Below are positions 9,626 through 19,693 of a stretch of DNA of 64,000 nucleotides, piece after piece (positions within the stretch are counted from its first letter, which is position 1; every line of letters starts with the position of its first letter). The stretch comes from Trichomonas vaginalis G3 (Eukaryota; Parabasalia; Trichomonadida; Trichomonadidae). The notes below the pieces were generated by a model. The model had not been told where the DNA came from. It saw nothing but the letters and a program-made list of their open reading frames with translations, and did no database searches. The DNA is taken from assembly GCF_026262505.1 (NCBI RefSeq), contig NC_067208.1:4101962-4165961 (forward strand). The letters run 5' to 3'. Made by a program: the position numbers and the translations under genes.

Positions 9626-9931
9626 AGTACAGTATACATTGTGCGTCGCCTGTAGCCTACAGCTACAGGCACCGACACAATGAAAAAAGTGACAGAAAAC
9701 TGACACCATACGGGCGCGCATATGTACGCATATATGTGTAAAAATAAACGTTCATATGTAAACTAACCTTTATTCACTAGCAGGGGCTGATAAATCATAA
9801 TCGTCGAGAAGTACGATAGGTGGTCCCACCTGTTTAATCTGTATGGAGAGGCAAACGTGACGTAAGAAGCATAACACTGGTTTCTCAGTATATTTAATAG
9901 ACTCTGCTGTTGGCTTAACTGTAAGCTTATA
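9626..9931 (+). repeat. left terminal inverted repeat, family A
   Basis: A 306-bp repeat, inverted at 33405-33710. It starts AGTACAGTATACATTGTGCG; the AG start is usual for Polintons. It carries a strong hairpin at 9637-9682. Its inner part, from 9770, is the 3' end of the capsid gene. Confidence 0.92.
9637..9682. repeat. hairpin near the left Polinton tip
   Basis: GCCTGTAGC and GCTACAGGC form a 9-bp perfect stem over a 5-base loop. Outside a small internal bulge, CATTGTG pairs with CACAATG. The whole structure sits 11 bases from the terminus and is mirrored at 33654-33699. Its position suggests a role in terminal replication priming or transposase recognition; this is inference. Confidence 0.7.
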
Positions 9932-11461
9932 TGTAATAGGTGAATTAGATAACTGACCCTGTTGGAATGTATAATCAGTTTCGCAAGGGAATCCACATAG
10001 GTAATGACCTAAGTCATTTGACTCGATTCCAAATTGAGGGACTGATGTGGTTGTGATAGACCTCATGACATCATAGTTGAAGCCAACAGTATCGTTATTA
10101 TTGTTAGTGGCATTTGCCTGCATCTCATAGAAGATTGGATCATTAGATGCTTGAGCCTCAGCGGGTATGTTACCATATGCTCCACAGTTCAATTGAATTT
10201 GTTCAAACAATGGATTTTCATAGGTAGTGTTATAATTAGGTGTTTTCTTAAATAGTGTATAAATGGTGTTCACATATAATGGAGTAAATGCTGCCGTGAA
10301 TGTACAAGGAGTTCCTTCACCTTTAGCCATTGAACCATCCATAGTAATGCAGTCAATTCTTTTGATTGGGAAGTTTAGAGTCTTTGCCGAATATCTTGTC
10401 ACCAAATCACTATAGATGTTAGGGTCCAAAGAGAATGAGTTACAGTATGTAATCATTTCAAAGAAGTTTGCATTCTTCTTAGTGAACTTAATAAACTTGG
10501 TACCAAATGATATCGTACTCTTATCGGCATTCCAAGTTACAGTATCAATAACTTTGATACCTTCATAGATAGGAGTGAAGTGATTAGTGATTGGAATATA
10601 GCTTGTAACATTGGCTTGCATGTTCGGTAATGGTAGAATATCCTGATAACTTAATGGTGTCCAAACCATACCAGCAATACTGAACTTAACCTTAAGTTGT
10701 AAGTTACCAGCAAACGCTGGAAGGAATCTAATGTTATTAAGTATTAGGGAATCTTCTTAGGTCAATCTTTGATTGGTATGTGGAACTTTAATGTAGTTGC
10801 ACCACTAATTGGTTTTATTGAACTCAATAATCTGTCCAGAACGAACTGTATCACATCTATTGAAAACATCTTTATGTCTAGCCTTACTAAATACATCAAC
10901 TTTCTTAATAGCTTCTGTTGTAGATGCAGTAGAAGTAATGTAACCTTCTTCTCTAGCATTATCTTGTGTATAAACACTTTTACCATTAGCGATTAATTGA
11001 TATGATTCAACAGCATAGAATGAATCAATGTATCCCAACCAAATTGCTGGAAGATGTGCACATGATTTGCCACCAGCATATTTAGTATCAATTGCTTTAA
11101 TTGCTGTAACATTTGATCCTGTAGGAGCTGTCTCAACAGCTCTTTCTTTATATACTTCACCATCATATTTAGGAACTTTTTCATCAGCTGGTTCAGTTTC
11201 TGTTGTAATTATGCACTCACCATCGACATAACCACTAATGAACGTATTATATAAGTCAATCATGTTCTCACCAGGTGGTGATATGTTAAATGTAATATAA
11301 CCGTTATCAATAGTATTTGTCGGCATAGCTGGCACTTTTGTTGGGACATATCTATGGTTAGTATCTCCAATAGGAACTGCCCCATCAACTTGATCGAAAT
11401 AATATCTTACTTGTCTGATGGAATCAGCAATACTGTATGTATTGAGGTTATCGTTCAACAT
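9770..11461 (-). pseudogene. double-jelly-roll major capsid protein region, broken
   Basis: Read on the minus strand, the N-terminal part holds IDNGYITFNISPPGENMIDL and WLGYIDSFYAVESYQLIANG. These align in pattern with FVGYKSSNQSFKQLEVE of the whole capsid gene in family B (51115-52755). The C-terminal part contains further beta-rich sequence with an ANATNNNNDTVGFN loop. In the Polinton family this protein builds the icosahedral shell. The region looks broken about once. Its last ~53 codons lie inside the left TIR, so they are also present, inverted, in the right TIR. Confidence 0.7.
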
Positions 11462-11481
11462 CTTTCTCAGCTATAAAAAAT

Positions 11482-11931
11482 TTACAATCTTCTTATTCTT
11501 GGGATTATTCGTCTTATTTGTGGCTGAGGTTTAGGAGGTTCTGGTTCAGGCTCTGGTTCATCATCGAAGTGTATTCTTTTCTCTTCCATTGATTGAACAT
11601 ATTCTTGATTCTCTTTAGTTTCCTTCTCACGTTCAATTGGGTCCATGTTTGGTTCATTAACTACACTGTTACGTTCTAATATCTTTGTCATCATCTCTAA
11701 CAACATTTTATTAGTATATGCTTGTTCTTCTTCTTTCTTCTCATCAACTTTAGGAGCTTCTTGAACAACAGGAGCTGGGGCAGGAGCTGGTGAATTCAAT
11801 GGTGCCTTTCTCTTTCTAACTTGAACTGAACCATTCTTCATATGACAAACATAATATAATGGATGTTGTATTCCTTTAGCTTCATTCAATATGATTGATT
11901 GCTTTTCACTTGGTGAAAGTTTTGACGTCAT
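11482..11931 (-). CDS. proline/acid-rich Polinton protein with YYV-MK-G-VQ-RK motif
   Basis: A 149-residue protein from the ATG at 11931 (MTSKLSPSEKQSIILNEAKG). An upstream in-frame ATG is rejected because it would overlap the divergent gene at 11966. A compact N-terminal motif, YYVCHMKNGSVQVRKRKAPLN, is followed by Ala-Pro repeats, an acidic stretch and an Arg-rich end (RRIIPRIRRL). The motif recurs in 26462-26698 (YYVHTMKDGRVQFRKVKQPL). The basic tail could bind DNA. It lies just upstream of the capsid region on the same strand. Function unknown. Confidence 0.55.
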   Translation of the reverse strand: MTSKLSPSEKQSIILNEAKGIQHPLYYVCHMKNGSVQVRKRKAPLNSPAPAPAPVVQEAPKVDEKKEEEQAYTNKMLLEMMTKILERNSVVNEPNMDPIEREKETKENQEYVQSMEEKRIHFDDEPEPEPEPPKPQPQIRRIIPRIRRL

Positions 11932-11965
11932 TTCTATCCTAATAAAATTTTTTACTCCTAACAAA

Positions 11966-12193
11966 ATGACTGAGAATACTTTCGACAGAGAAGCACTCAA
12001 GAATGAACTTCGTGAAGAAATACTTAATGAACTCAAACCAAAAGAACAAACACAAGAAGAGAAACCAGCTAAACCAAAGCGTAAACTCACAGAGAAACAA
12101 TTAGCTGCATTAGCAGCTGGACGCGCAAAGAATCCACGAATGATTGCAAAGAAATTGAGAGAAGAGGAAGAAGCTAAGAAAAATAATAAGTAA
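11966..12193 (+). CDS. small basic Polinton protein
   Basis: A 75-residue protein beginning MTENTFDREALKNELREE, highly charged, with an acidic helical N-terminus and a basic centre KPKRKLTEKQLAALAAGR. It starts 34 bp from the divergent gene at 11931 and stops 4 bp before the convergent polymerase gene, so it is tightly packed. The basic helix could bind DNA or a packaging partner. No family is recognised with confidence. Confidence 0.5.
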   Translation: MTENTFDREALKNELREEILNELKPKEQTQEEKPAKPKRKLTEKQLAALAAGRAKNPRMIAKKLREEEEAKKNNK

Positions 12194-12197
12194 GTGT

Positions 12198-15100
12198 TTA
12201 GAACTTTAACTTACGTTCAAAAGATGACTTCGTTGAAATAGTGAAGTCCTTATTTTTGTTGAAGCATGGTTTCGAACCAATGCACAAGTCAAAGGTTATC
12301 TCATCACCTTCATAAAGAGATTTGTACAATTCCACGATGCTATATTTTTCCCCAACTTTCTCAGGGAAGAACAAACCTTTCTTCTCGTCATAATGTACTT
12401 GTATCGCATCTGGGAACATTTGGTTTGCAGTAAGTGCAATTACGTCCTGTGTGATTCCCTTCATTCGACAGTGGAAAGCAATTTCCTTGAGGTCATTGGT
12501 TAATTCGTCGAGGTAAGTCTTCTTTCCAACGAATATAGATCTTTGTGCCTTAGACATATGTCCTGCAGTAATCTCTGCAAAGTCTGAATGAAATTGACCC
12601 AGTGCTTTTCCAATGAGTTCTCTGTTATACCTTCTCTTGTATTCTTCTGCTAACTTATCTAAGTCCTTCTCATACAAGTGTAAACTATCTGTATCCTGAT
12701 AGAACAACTTCAAGCCCAAATCTTCTGCTGTGAAGAATACTTCATTCATGATTCGTTTGGACATAGAAAGGATTGAAACACCTAATGGACAATAGTTAAA
12801 GTGACGAACGATAGGTTTAAATGACTTTACACATGAAAGTTCGGAATCGGGGATGAACTCTATTGTCTGTATGTCATTATAGTTCTTAATGATATAGTCA
12901 GTGAGCTTATTGTCCTTGATGAAACGAATCTTTTTGTCAATGGGCTTTAATATCGTCTTACCATAGATACTGTTCAAAAGAAGTTTGATGATCTCTTGTA
13001 TCGGATTACCTTCCTTCTTATACTTAGCACGTAATTCGAAGAGCTTCTTAACTTCATTCCTTATTGTCATGTCCCTTTTTCCATCATAATAGTATCCATC
13101 AATGACTTTGCATGAGATCTCTTGGAACTTGATCAGATCTTGAAGCGTAATGTGGTCTACGAACATCTTGCAGCATGTATTGGAACTTCTGGCAACATGT
13201 AAGTCAGGGTTGATGTCAGGATTGACGACAATCAATGGGAATGCTGAGTTCTTACCGATCGACAAGATCTCGATCTGACAGTAAAATCCTGAGATGAACT
13301 TTTCCTTTGTTGGTTCAGCTTGGTCATCATCAAAGAGATGCTCCAACAAGTATTCACTGCTCTTCATCTCTTCTGTCATAACTTTTGGAATTCCTTCTAA
13401 ACAGTAAAGTCTAGCAATTGCTGATGGATACAATGATACAGCATCGAAGTCAGTGATGAGTTCTCCTTCATTGTATTGCTTCTTGTTCTCAGCTAGCATG
13501 CATCTTCCTCCTTGAATACACTTGGAAATATATTCACGAGGTTTTCCTGCAAGATCAAAGAGATTACCGTTCTTCCAATATACTCTCTTCTCAAAGAGTT
13601 TGTTTGAGATAGAACTTATTGAAACATAATCATAAGCATCTATTTCAAACTCAGTCATGAGGTCATTGCGGAACTTAAGAAAGCCATCTCGTAAAATGCG
13701 TACATCTTGACCGCAATAGAATGACGAATAAACTTCCATGTCAAAGTGTTCATCATCAATCTTGCAATCTTCAATCTTCTCAATGTTCTCATTAAAAGCT
13801 TCAATATCTTTGACATGATTCATGGCATCATCGATGTTACCAACTTTAGTTGTATTAACTAACTCTTCCGTGTAGTAATTATATGGGAAAACTTCTTTTT
13901 CACCACTAGTGAGGTGAAACATTTCAGGGAATCTTTCCAACTTAGTTGAGATGATTGCATAAGAGTCTTTGAAGCAGAGAAGTTTTCCTTTGTACTTTCC
14001 TTGTATCTGCATCGTTTGTGAACCTTTGATGATTGGAGTTCCTGTAATCTCTTCTAACTGAGACATGAGAAAAGTGACATCGTACGATAAGTTGTGGAAA
14101 TAAACTAAACTCTTATCTGGTAAAGCTTCGAGGAATTTTGACGCACAGTCACTTCCCCAAATTGATGTATAACCATCATCGTCATCTTCCATGAAACAAA
14201 TGTTGTATGCTTTGTGAATGTTTCCATCAGTTGATGCTTCGAAGTCAGCAAAGAAAACATGTTCTCTTGGGAACTTCATGTCTTTCTTCGTCTCTGAACT
14301 CCAATCTTTCTTCATCCTTGCGCAATAACGCTCATTGTATGTGAGGTCAATCATTTCTTCAAGGTTCTCATTATACATCGTTGTGAAGTATGTGCAAAGT
14401 TCTCCTGTTCTAATTGGTTCGAAATAATTGTTAGCAAACAAGAGTTCAATGACTTTTGCAAGTGGTGTAACTAACTTTGAGTTAATTGCATACCTTGTTT
14501 CATATCTTCTGTTAACTAACATCTTCTTCTCTAAAGTCCAATCCTTGCACAACTTACAAACATCTTCATAGTTCTTGATGAACATTGAACTTATTGGAAG
14601 CTTTTCGTTCAACATGTAGTGGTCATACATTAATAAAAGTTCTACTGTCATCTTTGGTTCTTCATCTGGTTCATAAGTATATGAATGATTTGAATACTTC
14701 TCGTTGTATTTGATGACATGGAACCTTATTCCTGTTTCTTTGGCAATAACCTTAATCTTTGACATTGGAAAATCTTTGACACGAATGATTTCCCTCATAT
14801 GATTAATTGTTGCTTCGTCAACACCAGCTTGAATACAAGCGTAGATGAAACATGAATCTTTCATCATCTTCTTTGCTGTCTCTGCATTAAGTTCGTTGAA
14901 GATCTGATACCTCTCTAAGTTAATAGGTAATTTGCATGTCCATGTCCAAAGCTGACCATTACGTGACCTGTTTCTCTTCTTTGAATGGTTTTGTTTGATG
15001 ATCTTGAGTGCGATCTTTTCTTGACCTGCTGCTCTCATCGTATCTAACATAACTTGTTCTTCAGCTGTGAGTTTATATGGTGTGTACGTTCCTTTTCTCA

Positions 15101-15887
15101 AAGCAGAAGCATCAACATCTGAATAAGCTGTATAGTCAAAGATCTCGATCTTCCTTAACGAAGGAATACTACAAAGGAAGAAGTCATAGTTTGATTCAAG
15201 GACTTTAGATGCTAATTCTTGTACTTCTGCTATTGGAGCTTCATTAAGTAACTGATGAACTAATGATCCCATTGTATTGATGTTCAAATGACGCAAAATG
15301 TTTCTCTTCTCATCAAAGTCGTAATAGAATGTCCACTTCTGTTTGAAAAGGTCTATCTGTCCAATGAACTTTGCCATAACTCTTGGAAACATCTTGTTGA
15401 AGTAATCTTTTCCTCTTGGACTGTATTGGTCAATGTTAAACATAATGAATCTTTCTCCTGCTTTAGTTATTGGGTCTAACCATTTCTCATCAGGAAGTTT
15501 TTGACCATTAATGTTCTTAACAACGTAAAAGGCATTCTGTATTTCTTTGTATGCTAATTCGCTCTCATCAATCTTTGGTGGAGGGTCTGAGTATATTGGT
15601 TGCATCTCCATTAACGCTCTATTATGAGATCTCTGATCGTGATCTAAAGCAACTGGGGAATTTGAAGCTGGAACATTCATGATACCATTGTAGTCATCAT
15701 AGAAGCTCTTAGCATTCTTGAAAATATCTGCTACACTTCCTGTACCTCCTTGATTCTTAATTGCCAGAGCTAATTTATTGGTAATGTCTTTAGCTTTCTT
15801 AGGCATTTTGATCCCAAACATATCAAGCATACCTTTCTTATCTTCTGGTGAAAGGTTATTAACTAATCCTTTTATAGCATTGAGCAT
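12198..15887 (-). CDS. polB: protein-primed-type family B DNA polymerase
   Basis: A 1229-residue polymerase that reads whole. The 3'-5' exonuclease motifs are FFADFEAS (~547, Exo I), YFHNLSYD (~597, Exo II) and YCGQDVRIL (~724, Exo III). The polymerase motifs are DFDAVSLYPSA (~812, motif A), LLNSIYGKT (~970, motif B) and YQDTDSLHL (~1062, motif C). The long N-terminal part without known motifs is usual in Polintons and may include the protein primer. It carries NGIMNVPASNSPV near residue 75, matched in family B at 34249-34818. The enzyme copies the linear element from its inverted-repeat ends. Confidence 0.95.
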   Translation of the reverse strand: MLNAIKGLVNNLSPEDKKGMLDMFGIKMPKKAKDITNKLALAIKNQGGTGSVADIFKNAKSFYDDYNGIMNVPASNSPVALDHDQRSHNRALMEMQPIYSDPPPKIDESELAYKEIQNAFYVVKNINGQKLPDEKWLDPITKAGERFIMFNIDQYSPRGKDYFNKMFPRVMAKFIGQIDLFKQKWTFYYDFDEKRNILRHLNINTMGSLVHQLLNEAPIAEVQELASKVLESNYDFFLCSIPSLRKIEIFDYTAYSDVDASALRKGTYTPYKLTAEEQVMLDTMRAAGQEKIALKIIKQNHSKKRNRSRNGQLWTWTCKLPINLERYQIFNELNAETAKKMMKDSCFIYACIQAGVDEATINHMREIIRVKDFPMSKIKVIAKETGIRFHVIKYNEKYSNHSYTYEPDEEPKMTVELLLMYDHYMLNEKLPISSMFIKNYEDVCKLCKDWTLEKKMLVNRRYETRYAINSKLVTPLAKVIELLFANNYFEPIRTGELCTYFTTMYNENLEEMIDLTYNERYCARMKKDWSSETKKDMKFPREHVFFADFEASTDGNIHKAYNICFMEDDDDGYTSIWGSDCASKFLEALPDKSLVYFHNLSYDVTFLMSQLEEITGTPIIKGSQTMQIQGKYKGKLLCFKDSYAIISTKLERFPEMFHLTSGEKEVFPYNYYTEELVNTTKVGNIDDAMNHVKDIEAFNENIEKIEDCKIDDEHFDMEVYSSFYCGQDVRILRDGFLKFRNDLMTEFEIDAYDYVSISSISNKLFEKRVYWKNGNLFDLAGKPREYISKCIQGGRCMLAENKKQYNEGELITDFDAVSLYPSAIARLYCLEGIPKVMTEEMKSSEYLLEHLFDDDQAEPTKEKFISGFYCQIEILSIGKNSAFPLIVVNPDINPDLHVARSSNTCCKMFVDHITLQDLIKFQEISCKVIDGYYYDGKRDMTIRNEVKKLFELRAKYKKEGNPIQEIIKLLLNSIYGKTILKPIDKKIRFIKDNKLTDYIIKNYNDIQTIEFIPDSELSCVKSFKPIVRHFNYCPLGVSILSMSKRIMNEVFFTAEDLGLKLFYQDTDSLHLYEKDLDKLAEEYKRRYNRELIGKALGQFHSDFAEITAGHMSKAQRSIFVGKKTYLDELTNDLKEIAFHCRMKGITQDVIALTANQMFPDAIQVHYDEKKGLFFPEKVGEKYSIVELYKSLYEGDEITFDLCIGSKPCFNKNKDFTISTKSSFERKLKF

Positions 15888-15930
15888 GTTGGTCTTTTAT
15901 AACCGATAAAAAAATATACGTTATTTTTTT

Positions 15931-16773
15931 TTAATCGTCATCGTAATCATAATCGTACGAAGATTCTGTATCATCATCACTGACATCATTGGTTTCTCTA
16001 ACTTCTGGCTTATCTGGTTTAATCTCTATCACCATAAACATTGGTGACAATAATCGAACAGGCTGATCTTGGAAGTCAACTAAGGTAAACGTAACATTAG
16101 TTAGTTCCCATGGAAATGCATCTATCCATGGTGAGGATTCCTTACATATAAGTGGTTTACCAGATATCCAGAACTCATTGATGTTATAACATGTAGATCT
16201 GTACATGATCTTTCTTCGATCATCAACTTGGTCAATATTATTGAACCCAGAGATGACAGACATTGATGAACGAAGGTATAACTGATACCCGAAGTTGAGC
16301 ATAGGTGGTTTTGGCATTTGTAGATAATAATTATGTACAATAGGTAGTTCTATTCCATATGCACCTAAAATAAGATTTGCTCTATGTGAAGCATCTTTTA
16401 AATAGACTTTATGTCCTTTGTCCTGTGACGTAAATATAAGTTGATTCGTAGCACTCAGTGAAACTGTTACATTATGTTGACCTTTTTTCTTGTTATAATA
16501 ATCAAACTGTTTTGTTACAATCTCTTGTAGTTTTGATACAATAGTATCCATATCAAATGAAAGAGCTGACTTAAATGTACACACCTTTTCTTCTCCATCT
16601 TCGTCTAACTGTAAGACAAAATAATCTGTTTCGTCACAAACAATAAAGTTCGCCATAGTACTGACACTTTTTACTCTCATCTTTATCTTACTTGGATGCC
16701 CCATGTTAGGATCTGCTTGAAACTGTATTGTCCCGTAGTTATTAGGATCAGTCGATTGTAGATAATACATCAT
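15931..16773 (-). CDS. penton/minor-capsid-like protein
   Basis: A 280-residue, beta-rich protein beginning MMYYLQSTDPNNYGTIQFQ. Its layout (ALSFDMDTIVSKLQEIV, then NVTVSLSATNQLIFTSQD, then a late WELTNVTFTLVDFQDQPVR strand) is that of Polinton/virophage vertex-type proteins. The tail is acidic (DDDTESSYDYDYDDD). The region at 47365-48074 in family B shows the same order of blocks. It divides from the tail-fibre gene at 16793 with only 19 bp between starts. A penton base that carries the fibre would fit that pairing; this is inference. Confidence 0.55.
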   Translation of the reverse strand: MMYYLQSTDPNNYGTIQFQADPNMGHPSKIKMRVKSVSTMANFIVCDETDYFVLQLDEDGEEKVCTFKSALSFDMDTIVSKLQEIVTKQFDYYNKKKGQHNVTVSLSATNQLIFTSQDKGHKVYLKDASHRANLILGAYGIELPIVHNYYLQMPKPPMLNFGYQLYLRSSMSVISGFNNIDQVDDRRKIMYRSTCYNINEFWISGKPLICKESSPWIDAFPWELTNVTFTLVDFQDQPVRLLSPMFMVIEIKPDKPEVRETNDVSDDDTESSYDYDYDDD

Positions 16774-16792
16774 TTTTATATGTAGTAAAAGA
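16774..16792. promoter_or_regulatory. 19-bp divergent promoter interval
   Basis: TTTTATATGTAGTAAAAGA separates two start codons. On the minus strand it reads TCTTTTACTACATATAAAA, which shares CTTTTA-T-ACATATAAA with the 18-bp intervals at 2399-2416 and 31535-31552. Recurrence between three divergent gene pairs, two of them copies of one locus, supports a real promoter element of this Polinton family. Confidence 0.6.
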
Positions 16793-19459
16793 ATGAGTGT
16801 TGTTCCATATGCATATGAATGTTATAAGTCTAGCGTACTTCAATATAAAGAATATACTCTCAGAATTACTGATAATGCTTTAGTCATACATAAAGAAGGT
16901 GCTGATGAAGACATTACCATCGGTCCTGGTATATTACCTATCGAGCAACCAGATGGTACAATTGTTGAAACAGACTTAAATCAATACCTTCAAGCGTTAC
17001 AGAATCGTGTGACAAAAGTAGAGAATAATTACTTAGATGCTCCATTCTTCACAACTGATAGAGATTATATGTTTTCATGTATGGCGAGTAATGGTTTGCA
17101 AGAAACTCGTGAGGTAAATATTAATGAAGCATTAGAGACTATAATATATCATGTTAAACGGTTATTATCGATTGACCATGGAGTTCATTTTGACCCAAGG
17201 TCTACACTGTTCAATATACCAATGATTGAAAACAGTCAATTAACATTTAAAGAAGATACATTGTATAATGCTTTAAACGCAGCATTTGCTTATATATTAG
17301 GTCATGAACAAGTACAAAATAGTGGTATTGCAATATACTTAGATAAAGTTATGTTAAAGAAACCATTGACATTCACAGAAGATGGTCCAAAAGCAACTGG
17401 TATTGTTGGTGATGGAACATTATTGACGAAAGAATACTTAGCAAGTCATGTCGGAGAATTTTTCTCCACTAATGATAGCATCAGTACAACACCAGAAGTT
17501 ATTTTATTGAAGAAACCAATCACATTTGATGTTAAAGGAAAGACAAAAGCAACTGGTATAGCTGGCGATGGAGTTCTTCTGACTAAGGAATACTTGAAGA
17601 AAAATATCAATGACTTCGTTGAAATTGTCAAAGATAAAGAATCTGGTCTTAAGTTCAACCCTTTATCATTCATCTTTGCCATAGCAAACGCCGGTGCTAC
17701 TGCAGCCTCATGGATATCACTCCAGAGTCAAATAAATGCTCTTTGGGCTTTTGTTGAAAGTCAAGAAGGTATAGATACTGTTCTTGACACTCTGGGTAAT
17801 CTTGGTCCAAATCATAAAGGAGGTTTTGTGGATGGAATAAAAAATTTAGTTGAAAAGACTAAAACAAGTTTCCAGAAGATAACTCATATAGAAAGATTCA
17901 GAAATGAAGGTTATATGGAACTTGAGAGTTTTGATGTGACTGGACCTTTGGAACCAATTCCAATGCCACGTGATGCTAATGATGAAGAAGAGAAAGATCC
18001 TGGACCAAAAACAATCATTTCTACGTTAAGTACTTTGTACCCTGATTTTGTGACCTTAGTGAAAGTTGCTAATACATCAAGAAAGAACAATAATATTAAT
18101 ATGTCTGGTACTGATGACCTTACTGATTATCTTTATCTCATTCTTGCTGAATTAGCGAAGAAAGTTGAGGAGAACAAAAATAATGGAGGAAGAACTGCAC
18201 TTAAGATTGCAGACAAAGCTGACAAAAGTTATGTTGACGAAGAGATACGTAAAGTTGCATCTAAAGAATATACTTTATCACAGTCTGTCATACTTAAGAC
18301 AATCAAAGGTCCAGAGAAAGATATGTACCCAGGTGATGGTACAACAGTTAAAGTTAATGAAAGAGTTTCATTCCCATCTGGTATTGATGCAAAAGAAGTA
18401 TATATTAATGGTGAAAACATAAATACAAATTGATTCCTTTGAAATAATGAGTTCACTGAACCTTTGACAGTTAAATCAATTCGTTCAAGAGAAGACAAAC
18501 CTGTTATAATCAATAAAATAGGAGCTGATAATGACCAACCAGTTCAAATCAAGAAAATAAGAGCTGATGACATTATCTTGAACTATACTTTAGGCTCAAG
18601 TGCACCTTTAGAGAATCCAAGCACTAGTGTAAGAGATACACTTAATAGTTTAGATAGTAAATGTACGAACATTGAAGGTCATGTCAGAAACTTTGAAACA
18701 CATGAGCTACCAACAATGTTAGATAAGAAAGCTGACAAAACTTATGTGGATGCAGAACTAACAAAGAAATTTTGGAAACCAGATAAAATGACATTTACAA
18801 CAGAAATTATAAATGGTGAACCAGCAACTCCATTTGAATTTGTTAGAGGTCTTCAACCAGATACTTTTGAATTTTTCTTGGATAATTCTATTGAACTAAC
18901 ATTACATTATAAAAGTGGAACAAATGCAACATTTCATCCGGGAGATACATTCCAAATGGTATTTAATGACATAAGTTCTTTAGAATATGTTTATAGAGCT
19001 ATGAGCATATATGATTTAATATATCCTATAGGAGCTGTTTATACGTCTATGAATCCAATAAATCCAAACACTTTATTTGGTGGTAGATGGTATGAAATAG
19101 TTGACAGTTTTCCATTCTACACTAATACGCAGTCAATGAAGATGGGAGGTTCAAAGAAAATAGGTATTGAAAACCTTCCTTCACATATGCATAGGTTCAG
19201 TGGAAGAACATCTGTGGAAGGAAACCATTCACATTCAATGACAAAAAGAGGTTATACAAATCTTGCAGCAGGTTCGGATAGACAGGGAATGCATAGATAT
19301 GATATTTCAAGTGACCCAGTAGATTCAAGCACAGGTATTTTCTGTGGAACTGCAGGAAATCATACACATGTTGTAGCTGGCATTACAGACCCAGCAGGTA
19401 ATGGAAAAGATTATATGCCTCCTTATATAACAATGCACGCTTGGATACGAGTTGGTTAA
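16793..19459 (+). pseudogene. phage-like tail-fibre/adhesin region with Gp10-type tip
   Basis: The stalk part starts MSVVPYAYECYKSSVLQYKE. It has repeated trimer-type segments such as KADKSYVDEEI and KADKTYVDAEL, and two related KKPLTF/KKPITFDVKG blocks. The tip holds IYPIGAVYTSMNPINPNTLF, GGRWYEIVD, MGGSKKIGIENLPSHMHRF, paired H-x-H motifs (NHSHS, NHTHV) and MPPYITMHAWIR. That order matches the C-terminal domain of T4 Gp10/Gp12-like baseplate and short tail-fibre proteins, where His pairs bind metal in a trimeric receptor-binding tip. The region looks broken about once. The family B counterpart is 45634-47340. Confidence 0.8.
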
Positions 19460-19693
19460 CTCAAGATCACGATCACAAACTGTTTCTCAGTATGAATGAG
19501 TAGCTCTATTTTTACATCATTACTGAAGTATTTCTTTTCTTCATCAATGACAGAAAGAATGTTTTCATCATCTTTTAAAGATCTTACCAAAGTTAGATCT
19601 TCATCAGAAAATCTCAAAGAAAGACTCATTTATGCACTAATAAAAATATAGCTAATTATTTTTTTATCTGAACTTTTTATCGGGTATATAAAG
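19460..19693. other. spacer after the tail-fibre region
   Basis: No supported gene. It contains several GATC sites. A minus-strand stretch ending near 19630 (start codon complement ACTCAT) could encode a short unassigned peptide beginning MSLSLRFSDEDLTLVRSLKD. It is too short to call firmly. Confidence 0.35.

Noticed and set aside
10769-10996. Plus-strand 75-codon frame in the capsid region
   Set aside because: Antisense to capsid coding sequence; no promoter context.
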